Shown here: positions 11,645 through 24,017 of the stretch, in pieces
How positions within the stretch are numbered: the first letter of the stretch is position 1
How the letters are laid out: each line of letters begins with the position of its first letter
Source of the DNA: Aquanectria penicillioides
Taxonomy: Eukaryota > Ascomycota > Sordariomycetes > Hypocreales > Nectriaceae
Length of the DNA: 64,000 nt
Direction: 5' to 3'
Assembly (NCBI GenBank): GCA_003415625.1
Contig: PYIU01000010.1
Location: 1,672,501 to 1,736,500 of the forward strand
Position numbers and translations under genes: made by a program
The notes under the pieces: model-generated
Databases searched by the model: none
What the model was told of the DNA's origin: nothing
What the model saw: the letters and a program-made list of their open reading frames with translations, nothing else

Positions 11645-13377
11645 CTAAACCTTCTTGACGATCCTATCACTGCTCTTATTCTCCATCAATTCTGCAACGG
11701 CCTTACCCTCTGAGATAGAATAACCAGCCTTCTCTCCTTCCAAACTCTTGGCGGCATCTTCAAGCGACATTCCAAATGTCTCGGCGTACAAAAAGTAGAT
11801 GATGGTGGTTTCGACAGCAAGCCAGCAAACGTAAACAATGTACATGTGCCAGCCGATATCAGCCAATCCAATGGGGTTGACAAACAGGTTGAAGGCACTC
11901 GCAAATCGTCCTACAAACAGCATAATGGAGATACCCTTGCTGCGCTGAAGATAAGGGAACACTTCGAGGGTGTAAGTGTAGGCCATGGGCATCATCAGAT
12001 TGTAGCATAGATAGTAGACAAAGATCAAGGCCACAACAGCCCTGCTGGCGTCCAAGTTGGTGTTGTCCTTTGCGAAAACCGATGAAGCGGCTGTCCACGA
12101 AGCAAAGACAAGAGTCATGCCCGAAAAGGCGGTCAACCATTGGACACGGCGCCGGATGTAGTGCTGTACCAAGCTGGCTGCACAACTGGTGACCAGATTC
12201 CAGCAGCTAAGGCCGAGATTGATTTGGTTCTGGGTGCGACGGTCCGAAATTCCAATCGTCTTGAGGACCTTTGACAGGTAGTAAGACACAAGGCCATTGC
12301 CAGACCATTGGGCAAAAAGACCAATGCAGATGGCGATCAAAACACGGCGGCGGTTGACCTTGTCGGTGATCAGGTGCTTCCATGGAGACGTTGAAGCCTC
12401 TTTCTCCTTATGAATCGTATCGTGAATTTGTGCATATTCTGCTGTAGCAAATGCGGAAGTCACATCACCCTCGGCGTGATATTTGACAATGATGCTCATT
12501 GCTTCTTCGTTTCGGTCCTGAGCGATCAGGTATCGAGGGGACTCGGGGACAAACCTATCTGGTGTGTTAGATCAATGAATTCGATGGATATTGTTGTCGG
12601 AGTCGTACCAGATAAAATCAGCTGCAACACAGAAGGGAGAATTTGAAATAGGGTAGGCAGACGCCAGCTCCAATGGCTGGCCCAGCTGAAGGTTCCAAGT
12701 GTAACACCGGCCGCGACAATTGATCCAGCATACCAACACGCGTGGAGAAGGCCTGTAACAACAGCACGCTCTTTCGGATGGGCAAGCTCAGAAACGAGTT
12801 GAGAGCCGCCAGCAGTGGCAATAGGGCCGCCAACACCCATGACGAATCGAGCCACAATCAGCATGGCGCCTTTGAGTGTGGTTAGTAGCAATTTGAAGTC
12901 GAAGCAGATGCATACTTACGGTTCACTGCTGCAGTTTGAATCACGACGCCAATGGCGACAATGAGCGAACCAAGTATAATGCAGAATCGTCTGCCCCATC
13001 GATCGTTGAGGTACGGAACAAAAGGAAGGCAGGCAACGTTTCCAATGTTGTACATGGAAGTGATAACACCAAGAATGGCGCTATCGGGATGATCATACGC
13101 TGTTCGCTATTTAGCAATCGTGTGCAAGGACTAGTGAAGTTGGGTGTGTCTTACTGTCTTCCCATCCGGCGACGGCTTGCAACGCGTTCAAAACGCTACC
13201 ATCGTAGCTAGATGTCATTTCAACGCCAATTGCAGCAGGGACGAGAGAAAAGTAGAGAAATCTCAAGTTTCGCTTGCGATACCACGGAGTCTGATCTTCC
13301 AAGACCAGTTGGTTGATGTCGAGTAAGTGGCTGCCATCATCATCACCGGTAGCTTTGACGGGGTTCACAATAGACAT
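11645..13377 (-). CDS. MFS sugar transporter, lactose-permease-like
   Basis: Twelve-helix sugar:H+ symporter-type protein. Exons 13377-13155, 13099-12920, 12869-12609, 12558-11645 give 525 residues in frame. Motifs: YDGSVLNALQ in TM1, YLNDRWGRRF in loop 2-3, FVPESPRYLIAQ before the central loop, QWSGNGLVSYYLSKVL in TM7 (the variant seen in lactose/cellodextrin-permease-like fungal transporters rather than QQxxGxN), and YTLEVFPYLQRSKG in place of PESTP. The C-terminus is short and hydrophilic. It is divergent from the dead GH5 gene at 14671, sharing a 1.3-kb upstream region, which suggests a former beta-glucoside or oligosaccharide uptake pair (inference). Confidence 0.88.
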
Positions 13378-14670
13378 GTTTGGTAAAAGTTTTCCTGAAT
13401 CGTACGTCTTAGCATGTGCCTGTTGAGTGATGAGAATGCAGACGAGTCAGGAAGGGTTTCCGGCCTGATTATATGTTGGCAATGATGTACCTGCAACTGA
13501 AGATGAGATACACGATAGATCCGAAACCGAATGTGGGGTACGCGGAGATGCTATCGTGCAGCATGTCCTATCTTCAGTTGTGGCCTATTATGGAAGTTCT
13601 GGAGATTCTTGAGCTGTGTAACAAGCCCGTTCCTTATCTATCATAGGAGAAGGGGCTTGGGAGTGGGGCCGTCAGTGCGATCGTGCCTGACTTCATTTGG
13701 TAGCCCAAGGAGTTTATTTCCCTCTGTTTACTTGTATTCGTGTCTTTTTTCGTGGTTGAACCTCGGCGAAGACGCTTACTGTTGAGGAGATTGGGACTTG
13801 GCATAGACAGGTGAATGGATGAATCGTCACTAAAGGTGAGATTCACGGCGGGGGTCTATACGACGATGCGAAGGCGTCGTCGATTGGCTTGCTGAATTCC
13901 AGAGGGATGCCCAAGCCAAGATTTGCAGGCATCCGGCCCGTTAGTTCCCGGCGGGTTCGGACCGGACCTATCTATTTATTAGACGAGATCGCTGCCATCA
14001 GGCCCAGATCTAGCATCAACGCCGAGGAGACGGTACTGGTTGAGGCTGACATGCCTCGGCCGACCCGGCTGGGTTAAGGCAGCCAGCCTGAAGCAGTCAA
14101 GGGCGATGCCAGTCACCGGCAGTTACATCGACGAAAGCTAGATCTGTCTCACCATCCCATTCCTCGATTCACGCTCGGACTGTTCGCTGGCACCATGGCT
14201 ATGGACGGCACCGGATCTATCCGGTAGGGAGCCAAGGGCCAGTCCCGATCTCCGGATGGGCCTTGCATTATCAATAGTCCGTTGCCTCAGGCCATGTCCA
14301 GCTTGCGTGTCCGAGTGATTTAGATTGGTGAATTTGAGTTTTCGACTATCTTGTGGGGTTCTACCAACATTGTCTCCGGTGGCTGATAACGACTAAATCA
14401 TGAGTTCCACTATCCAGTGGAGTCTCGATTCTGATCGTCCCGCCAATTTAACCAGTCCAATCAAATTTTACCGGAGTCGATTCAACCCATGCGACATGTT
14501 TGCAAATCTAGAGCAGAGTATAAGGAGTTTGGATGCGTATAACATGGCCAAGGATGTTCAGCTGAGGCATGTACAGCCCCTGGTACACTCTCAAACACGC
14601 CACGGTTTCTATTCACAATCATCGACTAGTACTACTCTCGCTTGAACCAAATCTTTTCTCATGATTCATC
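13378..14670. promoter_or_regulatory. Divergent promoter region, MFS / GH5
   Basis: A 1.3-kb non-coding stretch between divergently oriented genes. Around 13930-13975 it is rich in CGG/CCG triplets in alternating orientation (for example CCGGCGGGTTCGGACCGG), the half-site type bound by Zn2Cys6 regulators. No gene seen. Direct regulation is inference. Confidence 0.35.
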
Positions 14671-15889
14671 ATGGCTACTAGATTTCTCAAAGTCAAAGGT
14701 GACCAGGTGATCGATTCCAACGGTACGCCCACGGTTCTGCATGGAGTTGGAGTAGGAGGCTGGATGAAGTGAGCAAATCGCCAATACTCGACCAAAATCA
14801 GATCAACTAATCCAGCTTCTAGTATAGAACTTCATCACTGACTACCCTGGACATGAAACAACCATTCGTGCAGCCATGCGCAACGTGATGGGAGAGGAAA
14901 AATACGAATTCTTTTTCGATCGATGGCTGTATTGGTTCTTCGCAGATGAGGATGCCAAGTTTCTCCAAAGCTTGGGCCTAAACTGTGTTAGACTTCCTTT
15001 TAACTATCACCATTTTGAGAATGATATGAACCCTCGAGTACTGAAAGCCTCTGGCTTCAAGCATCTCGATCGAGTTATCGAGGCATGCGCGAAGGAAGGA
15101 ATCTACTCAATCTTGGACATGCACACTCTTCCAGGTTGCCAGAGCGGCGCATGACATTCAGACAATGTAACAACCTACGCGTCTTTCTGGGATCACAAAG
15201 ACTTCCAGGATCGGACGATATGGCTTTGGGAGGAACTTTCCAAGCACTATACAGACAATTCTTGGGTGACAGGTTACAATCCTATCAATGAGCCCGCTGA
15301 TTCGATGGATTACCGCTGGCCTGCATTTTACGAGATATTGGAAAAGGCAATCCGATTGATTGACCAAAATCACATCCTATGGTTAGATGGTAACACCTAT
15401 GCCATGGAATGGAAGGAATTCGAAAAGTACGAGTACCCAAACTCTGTCTTCAGCCTTCACGACTACTCTGCCATGGACTTCCCCAGCGGTAAGCCTTATC
15501 AAGGCACCTAGAAGCAGAATGAAACATTAGAGGCGCAGTACATGCGGAAATCCAAGATTCAACGGGAGAGGGGCTTACTAATTTGGAATGGTGAATTCGG
15601 ACTCGTTTACGCTAACCCAAGAGTCGAGTTAGATGCGGAAGCGATCAATCAGGCTCGCTACAATCTTCTAAACCAACAATTAAACAACTGTGATAAATGG
15701 GGCATTCCTTGGACCATTTGGCTGCACAAGGACATTGGCCTGCAAGGGATGGTCCATACAAACCCAGAGTCAGCGTGGGGCCAGCTCGTTGAGCCTATTC
15801 TGCAGCTGAAGAAGCGGCTTCAACTGGATCAATGGGGCAAATATCCATCAAAAGAAGTATCTAGTCTCATCGATCCAATTCTAGCATAG
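14671..15889 (+). pseudogene. GH5-family glucanase-like gene, inactivated by one frameshift and two stops
   Basis: Relative of fungal GH5 exo-beta-glucanases. Exon 1 from ATG 14671 encodes ...HGVGVGGWMN and splices at GTGAGC (14769). After the acceptor at 14822 the family pattern N-(I/M)-E-N-F-I is broken by loss of two bases (frameshift near 14830). The next frame reads cleanly (DYPGHETT, RLPFNYHHFE, LDMHTLPG) until TGA at 15152-15154, where homologues have Trp in the W-H-S-D-N motif. The frame then resumes. A second in-frame stop, TAG, lies at 15509-15511 inside the PYQGT-x-x-Q motif. Both catalytic Glu remain visible (INEP and WNGEFG). The three lesions are independent, so no functional product is expected. 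Confidence 0.85.
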
Positions 15890-17694
15890 ATCAGTGTGTG
15901 AAGAGGGATGGCTTGAACACAATGATGTCAAAGCATGCAAAGGTGTGGGCGAAAGAATAATGCATTCGGATTAGAAGATGTTTTACGCAAGATCAAACTT
16001 GAGCTGTAACTTGATTAGATCAAGTCTCAGCGATACTGAACTACCTTCATAACACATCTAAGGAATTCGCAAAGGTTTGTTCAGATGGTATAAACATCCT
16101 TGCCTTATGAAATACTGATTGGTCAAGTTCCCATAGCACAGTCGGTCAACCATGAGCAAGGATAGATGACGTACGAAAAATACCAACATTGCGATCACGC
16201 TGCATTGTAATGATCTCGTTTCGTTTTTTAACATGCCAGTGCCACAACCTCGCGTGGGACAATGCAACTAACATGGCACGCCCTGCTACCCTATATCATG
16301 ACTTCTAACACCAACTTTGCGCAAATGACCAGAGAGAGTATATGTGAAGGAATAAACTTTGATCAACGTAGCGTGAATTAATATTTATAGCCTCAGAAAA
16401 TGATTCAAGGTAGCGATACGTGGCGGTCCCCTCACCACGAAGTCGATAATTCGGTGGCTCAAATACCATACACACAAGGTCAAGGTTGTGCTTGGCTACT
16501 AGCGAGCGTAGGAGTATCAATGAATCAACAGTTGGTGGAAATAGAGTCGTTTGGTTCGTGGCTGGGATTTATTTCGCTTTCCCTCAGAAACCATCACACT
16601 GAAGCATAACAAACTGCAACATGCCGCAAAACAGCCGTTATTATTGAATAGTTCAGTTGCTTTAAGTAACATGTACGGCTCTCGACCAGTGAATATTATC
16701 ACAGGTTCATCTGGATCTACTTCAGCAACGTTATCACCCTATCTTAGTCGCATACTTCTTAGACCTGGTACTACATTTGTACGAGCCTACACCGTAGAAC
16801 TCAACGATGGACGGATATGGTAAAGGAAGAGATCACAAACGACAGAAAGATTACGAGAGCTAACTGCAATGTAGATATTAAGTAAGGTGAATCGGGGTCT
16901 TAGGTGATTGACCCCGAGACCCTTGGGGTTTACGGCCATATCATTGCACCAGATATCTTGATGGGCGCATATGTCATCCCCTTGGTTGATACCTCCAAAG
17001 ACATTAGCACTTGCTTCTCACAAGTGTCGATGCAGTTTACAATTCTAGTCCCATCACCAAGATTGCATAATCTGGGGGCATCTGCGATCTCTCTCTCCTC
17101 ATCTAGTGAGAATAACCGTAGAGAATTGCCCGATTCCTGTGTAGCTGGAGCAGATCAATTGGGTTTGATTGAATCCAACTCGCGCTCAGGTTCTAGTACG
17201 ATTAACAGGTTAGTAGCACCAGCAGCACAACCGCCGCCAGGAACATCCTTTATTAACATGATATGTAGAGGTGTAGATGATGAGGTATTCATTTACCCGT
17301 CATGAGCATTGTGGTACATTTTTCTTAAGATTTGATCCCTGCAGAATACTCCCTAACGGAGTCGAGCTAATCATATCGAGCCCGTTGATCGCTCTCTTAT
17401 TCCCGGAACCTCAGCTACTCCTGCTTTGGGGGCCTGCGCAAGGCCCATGATCAGATTTGCGATTTTACCTACCCTCTTACGCTCCTTTTGTCATTTTGAA
17501 TTATTAAAATAGGATGAATGTTGGTCTATGGTGTTGTGAGAGCACATCTGCTGAGGTCATTATTCATCAATACAGGTTCATAATCTATCATTGGAAAAGC
17601 AGAAAGATACTAAGACGATGCCCAGGTAGCTGAGCGTTTATGCAATATCGAAAGCAATTGGACTCGAGCATGCATTTAGTTTTAGTTCGTGTAG
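15890..17694. other. Unresolved stretch with coding-like islands
   Basis: No recognised gene. Plus-strand open segments at 16551-16823 and 16904-17305 have protein-like composition. The latter includes DPETLGVYGHIIAPDIL and ends in FINMICRGVDDEVFIYPS; neither starts from a convincing ATG with splice-compatible partners. They may be exons of a decayed or unknown gene. Confidence 0.3.
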
Positions 17695-18081
17695 TCTATC
17701 GCTTCGACAACAAAACTCGAGGAGGTCAAATATTTCGGCAGGGTCGCAAGTTCTCTTGCGAACAGGCTGTCATCGGCAGCTGCTAGTCTTTGCAAGGTAC
17801 CTGAAAAAAAAGACCCGAGTGATCTGAAGTCAAATCTACCGATGTTCTTCACAGACGTTATGGCAAGCAACTATGCTCTTATTGTGTACATTATCAAGAA
17901 CGTGAATTGGGATCTGGAAGAGTGGGAGCGGACGCTTGAATCATCATTCTCTATGTCTGATTCGATAATGAAGAAGGAGATAGATGTTATGCCACAGCAC
18001 GATAGCCATGATATGCAATGTACTGGAAATGCCTCGATGAGAGGTTCTTTGGTAATAGAGAGACCTTTGTGCTCAAATTGA
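17695..18081 (+). CDS. Unrecognised ORF, possibly an exon or gene remnant
   Basis: The frame is open from 17695 to the stop at 18081. The first ATG is 17842 (MFFTDVMASNYALIVYII), giving 79 residues; the open frame including the upstream part is 128 codons. The translation is mixed hydrophobic/charged without low complexity (KYFGRVASSLANRLSSAAAS, then NVNWDLEEWERTLESSF), which looks like real coding sequence, but no domain is recognised. It may belong with the islands at 16551-17305 upstream. Existence as a gene is uncertain. Confidence 0.25.
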   Translation, partial: SIASTTKLEEVKYFGRVASSLANRLSSAAASLCKVPEKKDPSDLKSNLPMFFTDVMASNYALIVYIIKNVNWDLEEWERTLESSFSMSDSIMKKEIDVMPQHDSHDMQCTGNASMRGSLVIERPLCSN

Positions 18082-18909
18082 CTTATGGAAGACTAGACTA
18101 CACCTGTTGAGTGCGGAGCGGCGATGTAACCATTTGCGGAGAGAAAGATGGCTGAGTCAAAGGAGAGGCGCATTGTTGATTGGGATCCGGCCGATGCGAG
18201 ACATAGGATCTCTGAACTTCTTTTCGATTGAGAACTAGTTTAAAAGGTGTAGAAAGGCAAACGTACGCGTGCAGCCTGCTATAATCTTTGTGATTATATA
18301 TGCGATTAGATTCCCTCACTCTTCCCATGTTCCTTGTGGATAAGACCGGTTGCGCCCAACACCGCTGGCGACGCCATTGTGGATGGTAGCCCAAGAGCCC
18401 AAGAGGACACTTGATTTCCAGCTGACACTAAATAGAAGCGATTCAAGTCTTTGCATAAAGCATACACGTATCAACATCTGCCAACGCAAGGTAGCCTAGC
18501 TATCTGAACAACTGAATGGCAACCCGCGGCCGTCTTGGCAGGCACTCGTGGCGCATTTGACTGGAGGAAATAAGCCATGTAAACAGCCTAAAGTGCTTGA
18601 CACCCGAAGAGGCAATACGTTGATGGTCAAAAGAGCACATGATGGATTCCGGGCTCCGGCCCGCGACTTGCGCCGAAGCCGAGGCACAAAGAAGCGGCCG
18701 CCAAACCCCGCACCGCCCTCTATCGTGTTCAGGTGCCCCATGGGGCCCCGCAAACGAAGCCTTTGATTGCAGTTCAGTGGCTTTGCTTTGGTCGCTTTTT
18801 CTTTCTAATTTGCGTATTCTAATGGTTGCATCACTTATCGACGTATCGCTCAAGTCTACAGGCCCACCACCTATCTTTCTCAGCCATCCTCTTATCACCA
18901 ACAGGAAGG
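18082..18909. promoter_or_regulatory. Upstream region of the Zn2Cys6 regulator
   Basis: Non-coding stretch before ATG 18910, with one TGAGTCA at 18153-18159 and a GC-rich segment around 18640-18760. Open frames here lack domain features. Confidence 0.35.
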
Positions 18910-21421
18910 ATGGTTGACCTCTCTGATAATAGGGACTGCGACGAAGTGCAAATTGGATCAGAAACCGCTTGTCAAGATGAGCCGCAGATGAAGAAGCGAA
19001 GACTTGGGGCCAAAGAAGAGACTCCAGGACCTTCTTGTTATTCATGTCGGAAAAGAAAGGCAAGATGTTCAAGAGACCAGCCTTGCTCTAGCTGCTCGAA
19101 GCTTGGTTCGTACTTTCACAAATTTCTTTATAACAAATTCTTACTGGCTTGAAGGGACTGAATGTGTTTACGACCAAGATAAGATGAAACCTGGCATGCG
19201 TACCGGCGCAATCGAAAGCCTTAGCCAGCGAGTAGGTAAGATTGAACCGAGGCATTCTTGTCAGTCTTGGTTGCTCATGCCCTTGACCAGCCACTTTGGA
19301 GAACATGTTTGTTGGCCAGGGGGTTCTTTGGCAACAGATATGGAAGAGTATGAATCGCCCCGGTGATGGTGATTCGGGTTGCTCACCGGGGCTACAACAA
19401 CAAACATCGATCCAAGAACAATCATCCGAGGTGAAGACACAATTTGCAGCCCTATCCTCATCCAGTAAAACTGGGACATGGGAACCAAGACCAAACGGCC
19501 AAACAGGGAGTTTTATAGCAACACCTGCAAGCGGGAACTCGTCTCAGAACATACCCAGCTGTATTCAAAGCAGTCAAAGTCTTCCTCCAGACGATCTAGT
19601 TGATTCACTTGTGGAGATTTACTTTCGCCAAGTCCACCCGTGGATCCCGATGCTACATGTTCGAAGGTTCAGGGCAAGGCTCAGCAACCCGCTAGAGAGA
19701 GCGCGGCTATCAACAATTCTTCACGCTATTGTATCCTTGTGCATCAGATTCTCGGATGACCCACGTGTCAAGGACTCCCCAATGATTCAGTCCTGGTACG
19801 CAACCCGTTGTCGACAGACTGTAATCCTCGAAAGCATGGAATCCTTTTCTGTTGAAAATCTCCAAGCATTGATAATCTGTGCCTTTGACACCATTGGAAG
19901 TGGGAGAGGTCCTTCTGCATGGTCCATTGTTGGAAGTATGACGAGGACTGTCGAGCAGCTGAGGTTGAGCACAGAGGACGACGACGCTCAGTCACAGTCA
20001 TCAACCTCGAGAGCATTGATGAAAAGAATGGCATTCCTTCCCCCACCTTCGAGTTGGAGCGAAACGGAAGGACGGAGACGAGTTTTCTGGAACGTATTTC
20101 TGATGGATCGCTTCTGCAGTATCAGCACCGGATGGAATCTTTCGCTTACTAACGCTGACGTTAAACGACGACTTCCTTGCGAGGGTGCAATGTGGGAGGC
20201 GGGCGAGTCGATTCAAAACCTAACACCTTTCTTTGGGGTGGCCAGTCAGTCATACAACCAGGGCAACGACACTCTGCCAGCCGTTCGTCAAGAGGAAGCC
20301 GGCCAAGTCTCGCTCGGAGGTTTCGCCTATTGCATTGAAGCAACTGAGAGTCTCAGCCTCGTTACCTCGTTTTTCTTACAATACGAGGTTGACTTTAAGG
20401 AAGTGCATGAAATCCACCGGTGGCTAATGCGATTTAAACAGCTTGACTTACGGTTGGTCCAGTATGTGTCACCCGGGTCTGATTCAACCAAGATCGCTAA
20501 CATTTGAACCAACACAGATGGAAATTCTTTTTGCCAGAAAAATGGCGCGAAGCATGCGTCGTCAACGGGGACGGGAACTTGGATCCGAACCTCGTTCTAG
20601 CCCACATCACACACAACACGGCCGTGGTTCTTTTGCACCAAGGTCTTGCGTATCCATCTCCGGAGTGGCAGTCGGTTTCTGTCAGACTTCCATCGGCGTC
20701 AAGCGCAGAAACATGCCAAGCCGCTGCCACCGAAGTTGCCACTATCGCTGCGGAGTTTTTACAGCGATCACATACTCTGACCAACCCTCAATTCGCTTTT
20801 TGCCTGTTCGTTTGTGGCCGAATGCTCCTCACTCATGCGGCGTATTACGAGAGTTTTCTTCCCTCAGAGTTCGACTCGATTGTGGCAAGCCTAGACGACA
20901 TGTCGAGACGATGGAGAGGAACAGACTCAACAGATGCTTCGAATTTAGCCTCCAAGTTTGCTTGTCGGCTTGTACGAGCACGGACCCGCGGGGCGAGGGC
21001 TGTCAATATTCGAGAGGAAGCATTCTCCGATAAGTACGACGCTGATGTTAGTTCTGATGCAAATGAACATGATCCGGGTGCACTGGGGCCAAGGCCTATT
21101 CAAACGGATGCCTCACAAATAGACCCACTGGTGGTGCCCGGGATACTGAATGATGACTTTGGTCGCGAAACTGGCCAGATTGAGTCGCCCGACAGTGTTT
21201 CTTTAGCATTTCCACCTCTTCCGTTGTCGTTTCAACTTAACGGAGCGGTTCGAGATGCCAAAACACCTTATCTCCCGGAACAAGGAGTTATTTCCAAAGA
21301 AGCGTCGGTTGATAACACCACTGCTGGAAGAAACTATCTCGACTTCTATGACTTGCTAGATGAGTCCTACCTTCCGGCGCAGAGGGTGACCACATTCAGT
21401 CGAGCCTATTCGGGGACCTGA
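18910..21421 (+). CDS. Zn2Cys6 transcription factor with fungal_trans domain
   Basis: Nuclear binuclear-zinc-cluster regulator. Exons 18910-19105, 19155-19235, 19291-20461, 20518-21421 give 783 residues. The zinc cluster has six Cys at 43, 46, 53, 59, 62, 69 (C-x2-C-x6-C-x5-C-x2-C-x6-C); the first intron splits the cluster before the last Cys. A short linker with a heptad-like segment (LSQRVATLENMF) follows. A fungal-specific transcription factor domain (PF04082 type) starts near residue 185 (LVDSLVEIYFRQVHPWIP) and includes the GRRRVFWNVFLMDRF signature. It lies tail-to-tail with the lyase gene and is the only regulator inside the 18.9-31.5 kb uronate block, so it is the natural candidate to control it (inference from position). 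Confidence 0.88.
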
Positions 21422-21800
21422 TAAATTGGGCGCTTGAAAACATTGCGGGAAAAATAATGCAGGCTAAATTTAAATTCACAAGTTCGATAATTTGGTTATT
21501 GATGGCTACTGCCGTGTACTAGCTAAAATGTATATACATTATGATCCTCCGCGTCCACACTGACTCAATAATTGGTTCATTGTGTGAGATCATTCATCAT
21601 AGTTCTATTCACACTAGGTTTGTGGGAGCGAAGAGTTGAATGCGAGGAAATATGAGTCAATTTCAAATAATTTCAAATAGTAATGAGAGTCCATCTTCAA
21701 AATCACACCCTTTTCTCCACCTTCTCATTCTCAATATCAGAAAAAAAAACTGCTGGCTTAGTCATGGCCTTCCTAGAAGGGGTTTTATCCTAGCGTCAAT
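21422..21800. other. Intergenic, convergent 3' flanks
   Basis: A 379-bp AT-rich spacer between convergent regulator and lyase genes. TGACTCA at 21561-21567 and TGAGTCA at 21653-21659. No gene. Confidence 0.45.
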
Positions 21801-23139
21801 TTAGATACGAAACATCAAAGTTCCATGGCCAAAGCCATCGTAACCACCTGAGTTTGGGCCATAATCACCACCACCGCCCTCCACGTTGATAGTCAAATTT
21901 GCATTCACAAAGTCACGGTAGGCCTTTGACCAAGAGGCATTTAGTCCCTTTATTTCAGCGTAATGGGCGTATATGGTCTCAAAACCGGGTCTGATATTGA
22001 ATCGAGATTTCTCGGCAACGACAGGGAGAATTCCCTCCCAGCTCTCATACGGTGTGTACGGCACGGAGTGATTGGTGTTGTACTTTGCAGCATATTCCGC
22101 CCTGTGTCGTGGTATTTTAGTAATGAAAATGCAACACGGATTATTGTATCACATACCCATTGAGAATTTGGTTGCCAAACGTGGCATAGAGGTCAACCCC
22201 TTGATTATAGCCTTGTTGACCAATGACTCCAAGCAGTTGAAAATCTAAGAGCGAATGTGCTTGGTCGCGGCCAGCCTCCTGGCCTTGCATGAGAGTTTTC
22301 CCTGAGCCTTCTTCGGTAAAGTTGGCGATTGAGAAAAATGGAAGTGCACCGTTGGCAACATCCCCTGAGACGGGCCCATTCTTAAAATAGTCGATTGCGA
22401 AGGAATACATGGTTTTATTGTCATTGAAGATGCCTATCGCCATCAGTGCTGCGATGTTGCAAAAATCCCAGTTGGCATAATAGAAGTCGGGTTTATCGTT
22501 GTGGTTATCGAGAAACAGTCGACTATAGCGAGCAAATACATCGTTCAGCATATTGCCAAACAGTGTTTGATTACTCTTTGACCATCCAGGATACTGTCGC
22601 AGAATCTCTGCCGCATTTGCGAACTGGTAGCCGTACAATCCTGCCGCGAGGTACATGTCCTCGTTGCCATAAATGTCTGTGAGAGTCGACCCCCACCCAT
22701 TCAAGATAGTGACGGCGGAATCTGCGTAGGATGTGTTTCCAGAAATGAGCCACCGCAAGGTAAGTTGGTATGCGGAGTGCGCATCTCGATAGGCATAGCC
22801 ATAATTCTGAGAGAGCTCAGAGTTTGCTCCACGTACAAGCACAGTTTGTGGAGTTGCTACCCATGTGGTTTGGGCCAGCTTGCTGCTCTCAAGATGCTGC
22901 CAAGCTGTGTACCACGGTTCATCCTGTTGCTTGACATGCTTCTTCACTCTTCGAATATCTTCAACTGTATGCAATGCTCCAGGATGTTTGAAGTGGAACT
23001 TGGGGTGCTGATCCGATCGATCATATTTGGTGACATGCGGAGAGTCGGGCGTTTCAAACACAGGAACCGCTCGAGCAAACGTAGTGAACGCAGCAATAGT
23101 GCAGAACACTGAGGCCACAATATTGATAGTGGGTTGCAT
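21801..23139 (-). CDS. Secreted alginate-lyase-fold polysaccharide lyase
   Basis: Predicted extracellular polysaccharide lyase (alginate_lyase fold, PF05426 type), which would cut uronic-acid polymers by beta-elimination. Exons 23139-22157 and 22101-21801 give 427 residues. An N-terminal signal peptide is visible (about 24 residues, cut near ARA-VP). Mature-part motifs: FKHPGALHTVEDI near the start, YAYRDAHSAYQLTLRWLISG, YYANWDFCNIAALMAIG, QEAGRDQAHSLLDFQLLGV (the conserved E-x-GRDQ-H block), and a Gly-rich C-terminus GGGGDYGPNSGGYDGFG. About nine N-glycosylation sequons fit secretion. The gene lies beside a GH88 hydrolase, the usual partner that removes unsaturated uronate ends. Whether the polymer is alginate, glucuronan or a plant/fungal uronan cannot be told. 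Confidence 0.85.
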
Positions 23140-24017
23140 ATTGTATCAGTGGGTCGAGGAATATGCTACCAAAGTGTAACTCAAGACTTATAACCCAATA
23201 ATACGTCAGTTGCAAGAAACAAAGTAGTGAAGCGATTTCCTCTGTGGAAGGAACTATCAATGATAACAAAGCATGATTTATATAATACGAACGCGAATCA
23301 GTGGCTACATGTGGCATAGTATGTTTCCATACCCCATACCAATCTGCACCGCGGCACGGTCCGTGGTTCACTCCACAAACAGAAACGCGGGGCAACAACT
23401 CCGCGGATTTTCTGGGGTAATCGCTTTCGAATTGGTGCAAGTATTCTTTTCCTAGATTCTGTCCCTTCCTTCTATCATGGCTCCTAGCTTGCCGAGACCT
23501 GCTCCGTCGCCGATCGCCAATAGAGGCCCCATTGTAACGAGACCAACCCTATCGGTCCAAAGGCCGGCAGATTTCCCGGTGATAGCTTACACGATCGACT
23601 TCGTCATTTTCGGATGTTGAACCGTTTTGTTGATCAAGGTTCCGATACTTGCTCCGTGATGTATGCTTTGGCATTAGGTGCGATCGGCATTGCCTCCCCA
23701 GCAATACAGCAATAGTAAGTCAGGATATGAACTAGCATCCCAACAATACCTGCAAAATACTGCTTTTGATCCTCCAGTGTCGTGACCCGGAATCGGAATA
23801 AGAATCCTCATCTAGTCAATTCCAGAATGCACATAGTGTCTTTTATGTGGTGCATAAGAGCGAAACTCGGCTTCAAACATCACCTTGGCTTGTCGGCTGC
23901 GCGTTTGTAGACATGCAGCGTAAGCACGTTGACAGAAATTCATATTTAAAAACAGAGATATCTAAATCCAAAACCTCTCTATCATATGTCTATCTTCAAT
24001 TTGTCTCGAATAGTTCC
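23140..24017. promoter_or_regulatory. Lyase upstream region / GH88 3' flank
   Basis: Promoter of the lyase (start 23139) and 3' flank of GH88. It contains GGTCCG at 23358-23363 and several CCG/CGG triplets near 23490-23580, possible Zn2Cys6 half-sites. No gene seen. Confidence 0.35.
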
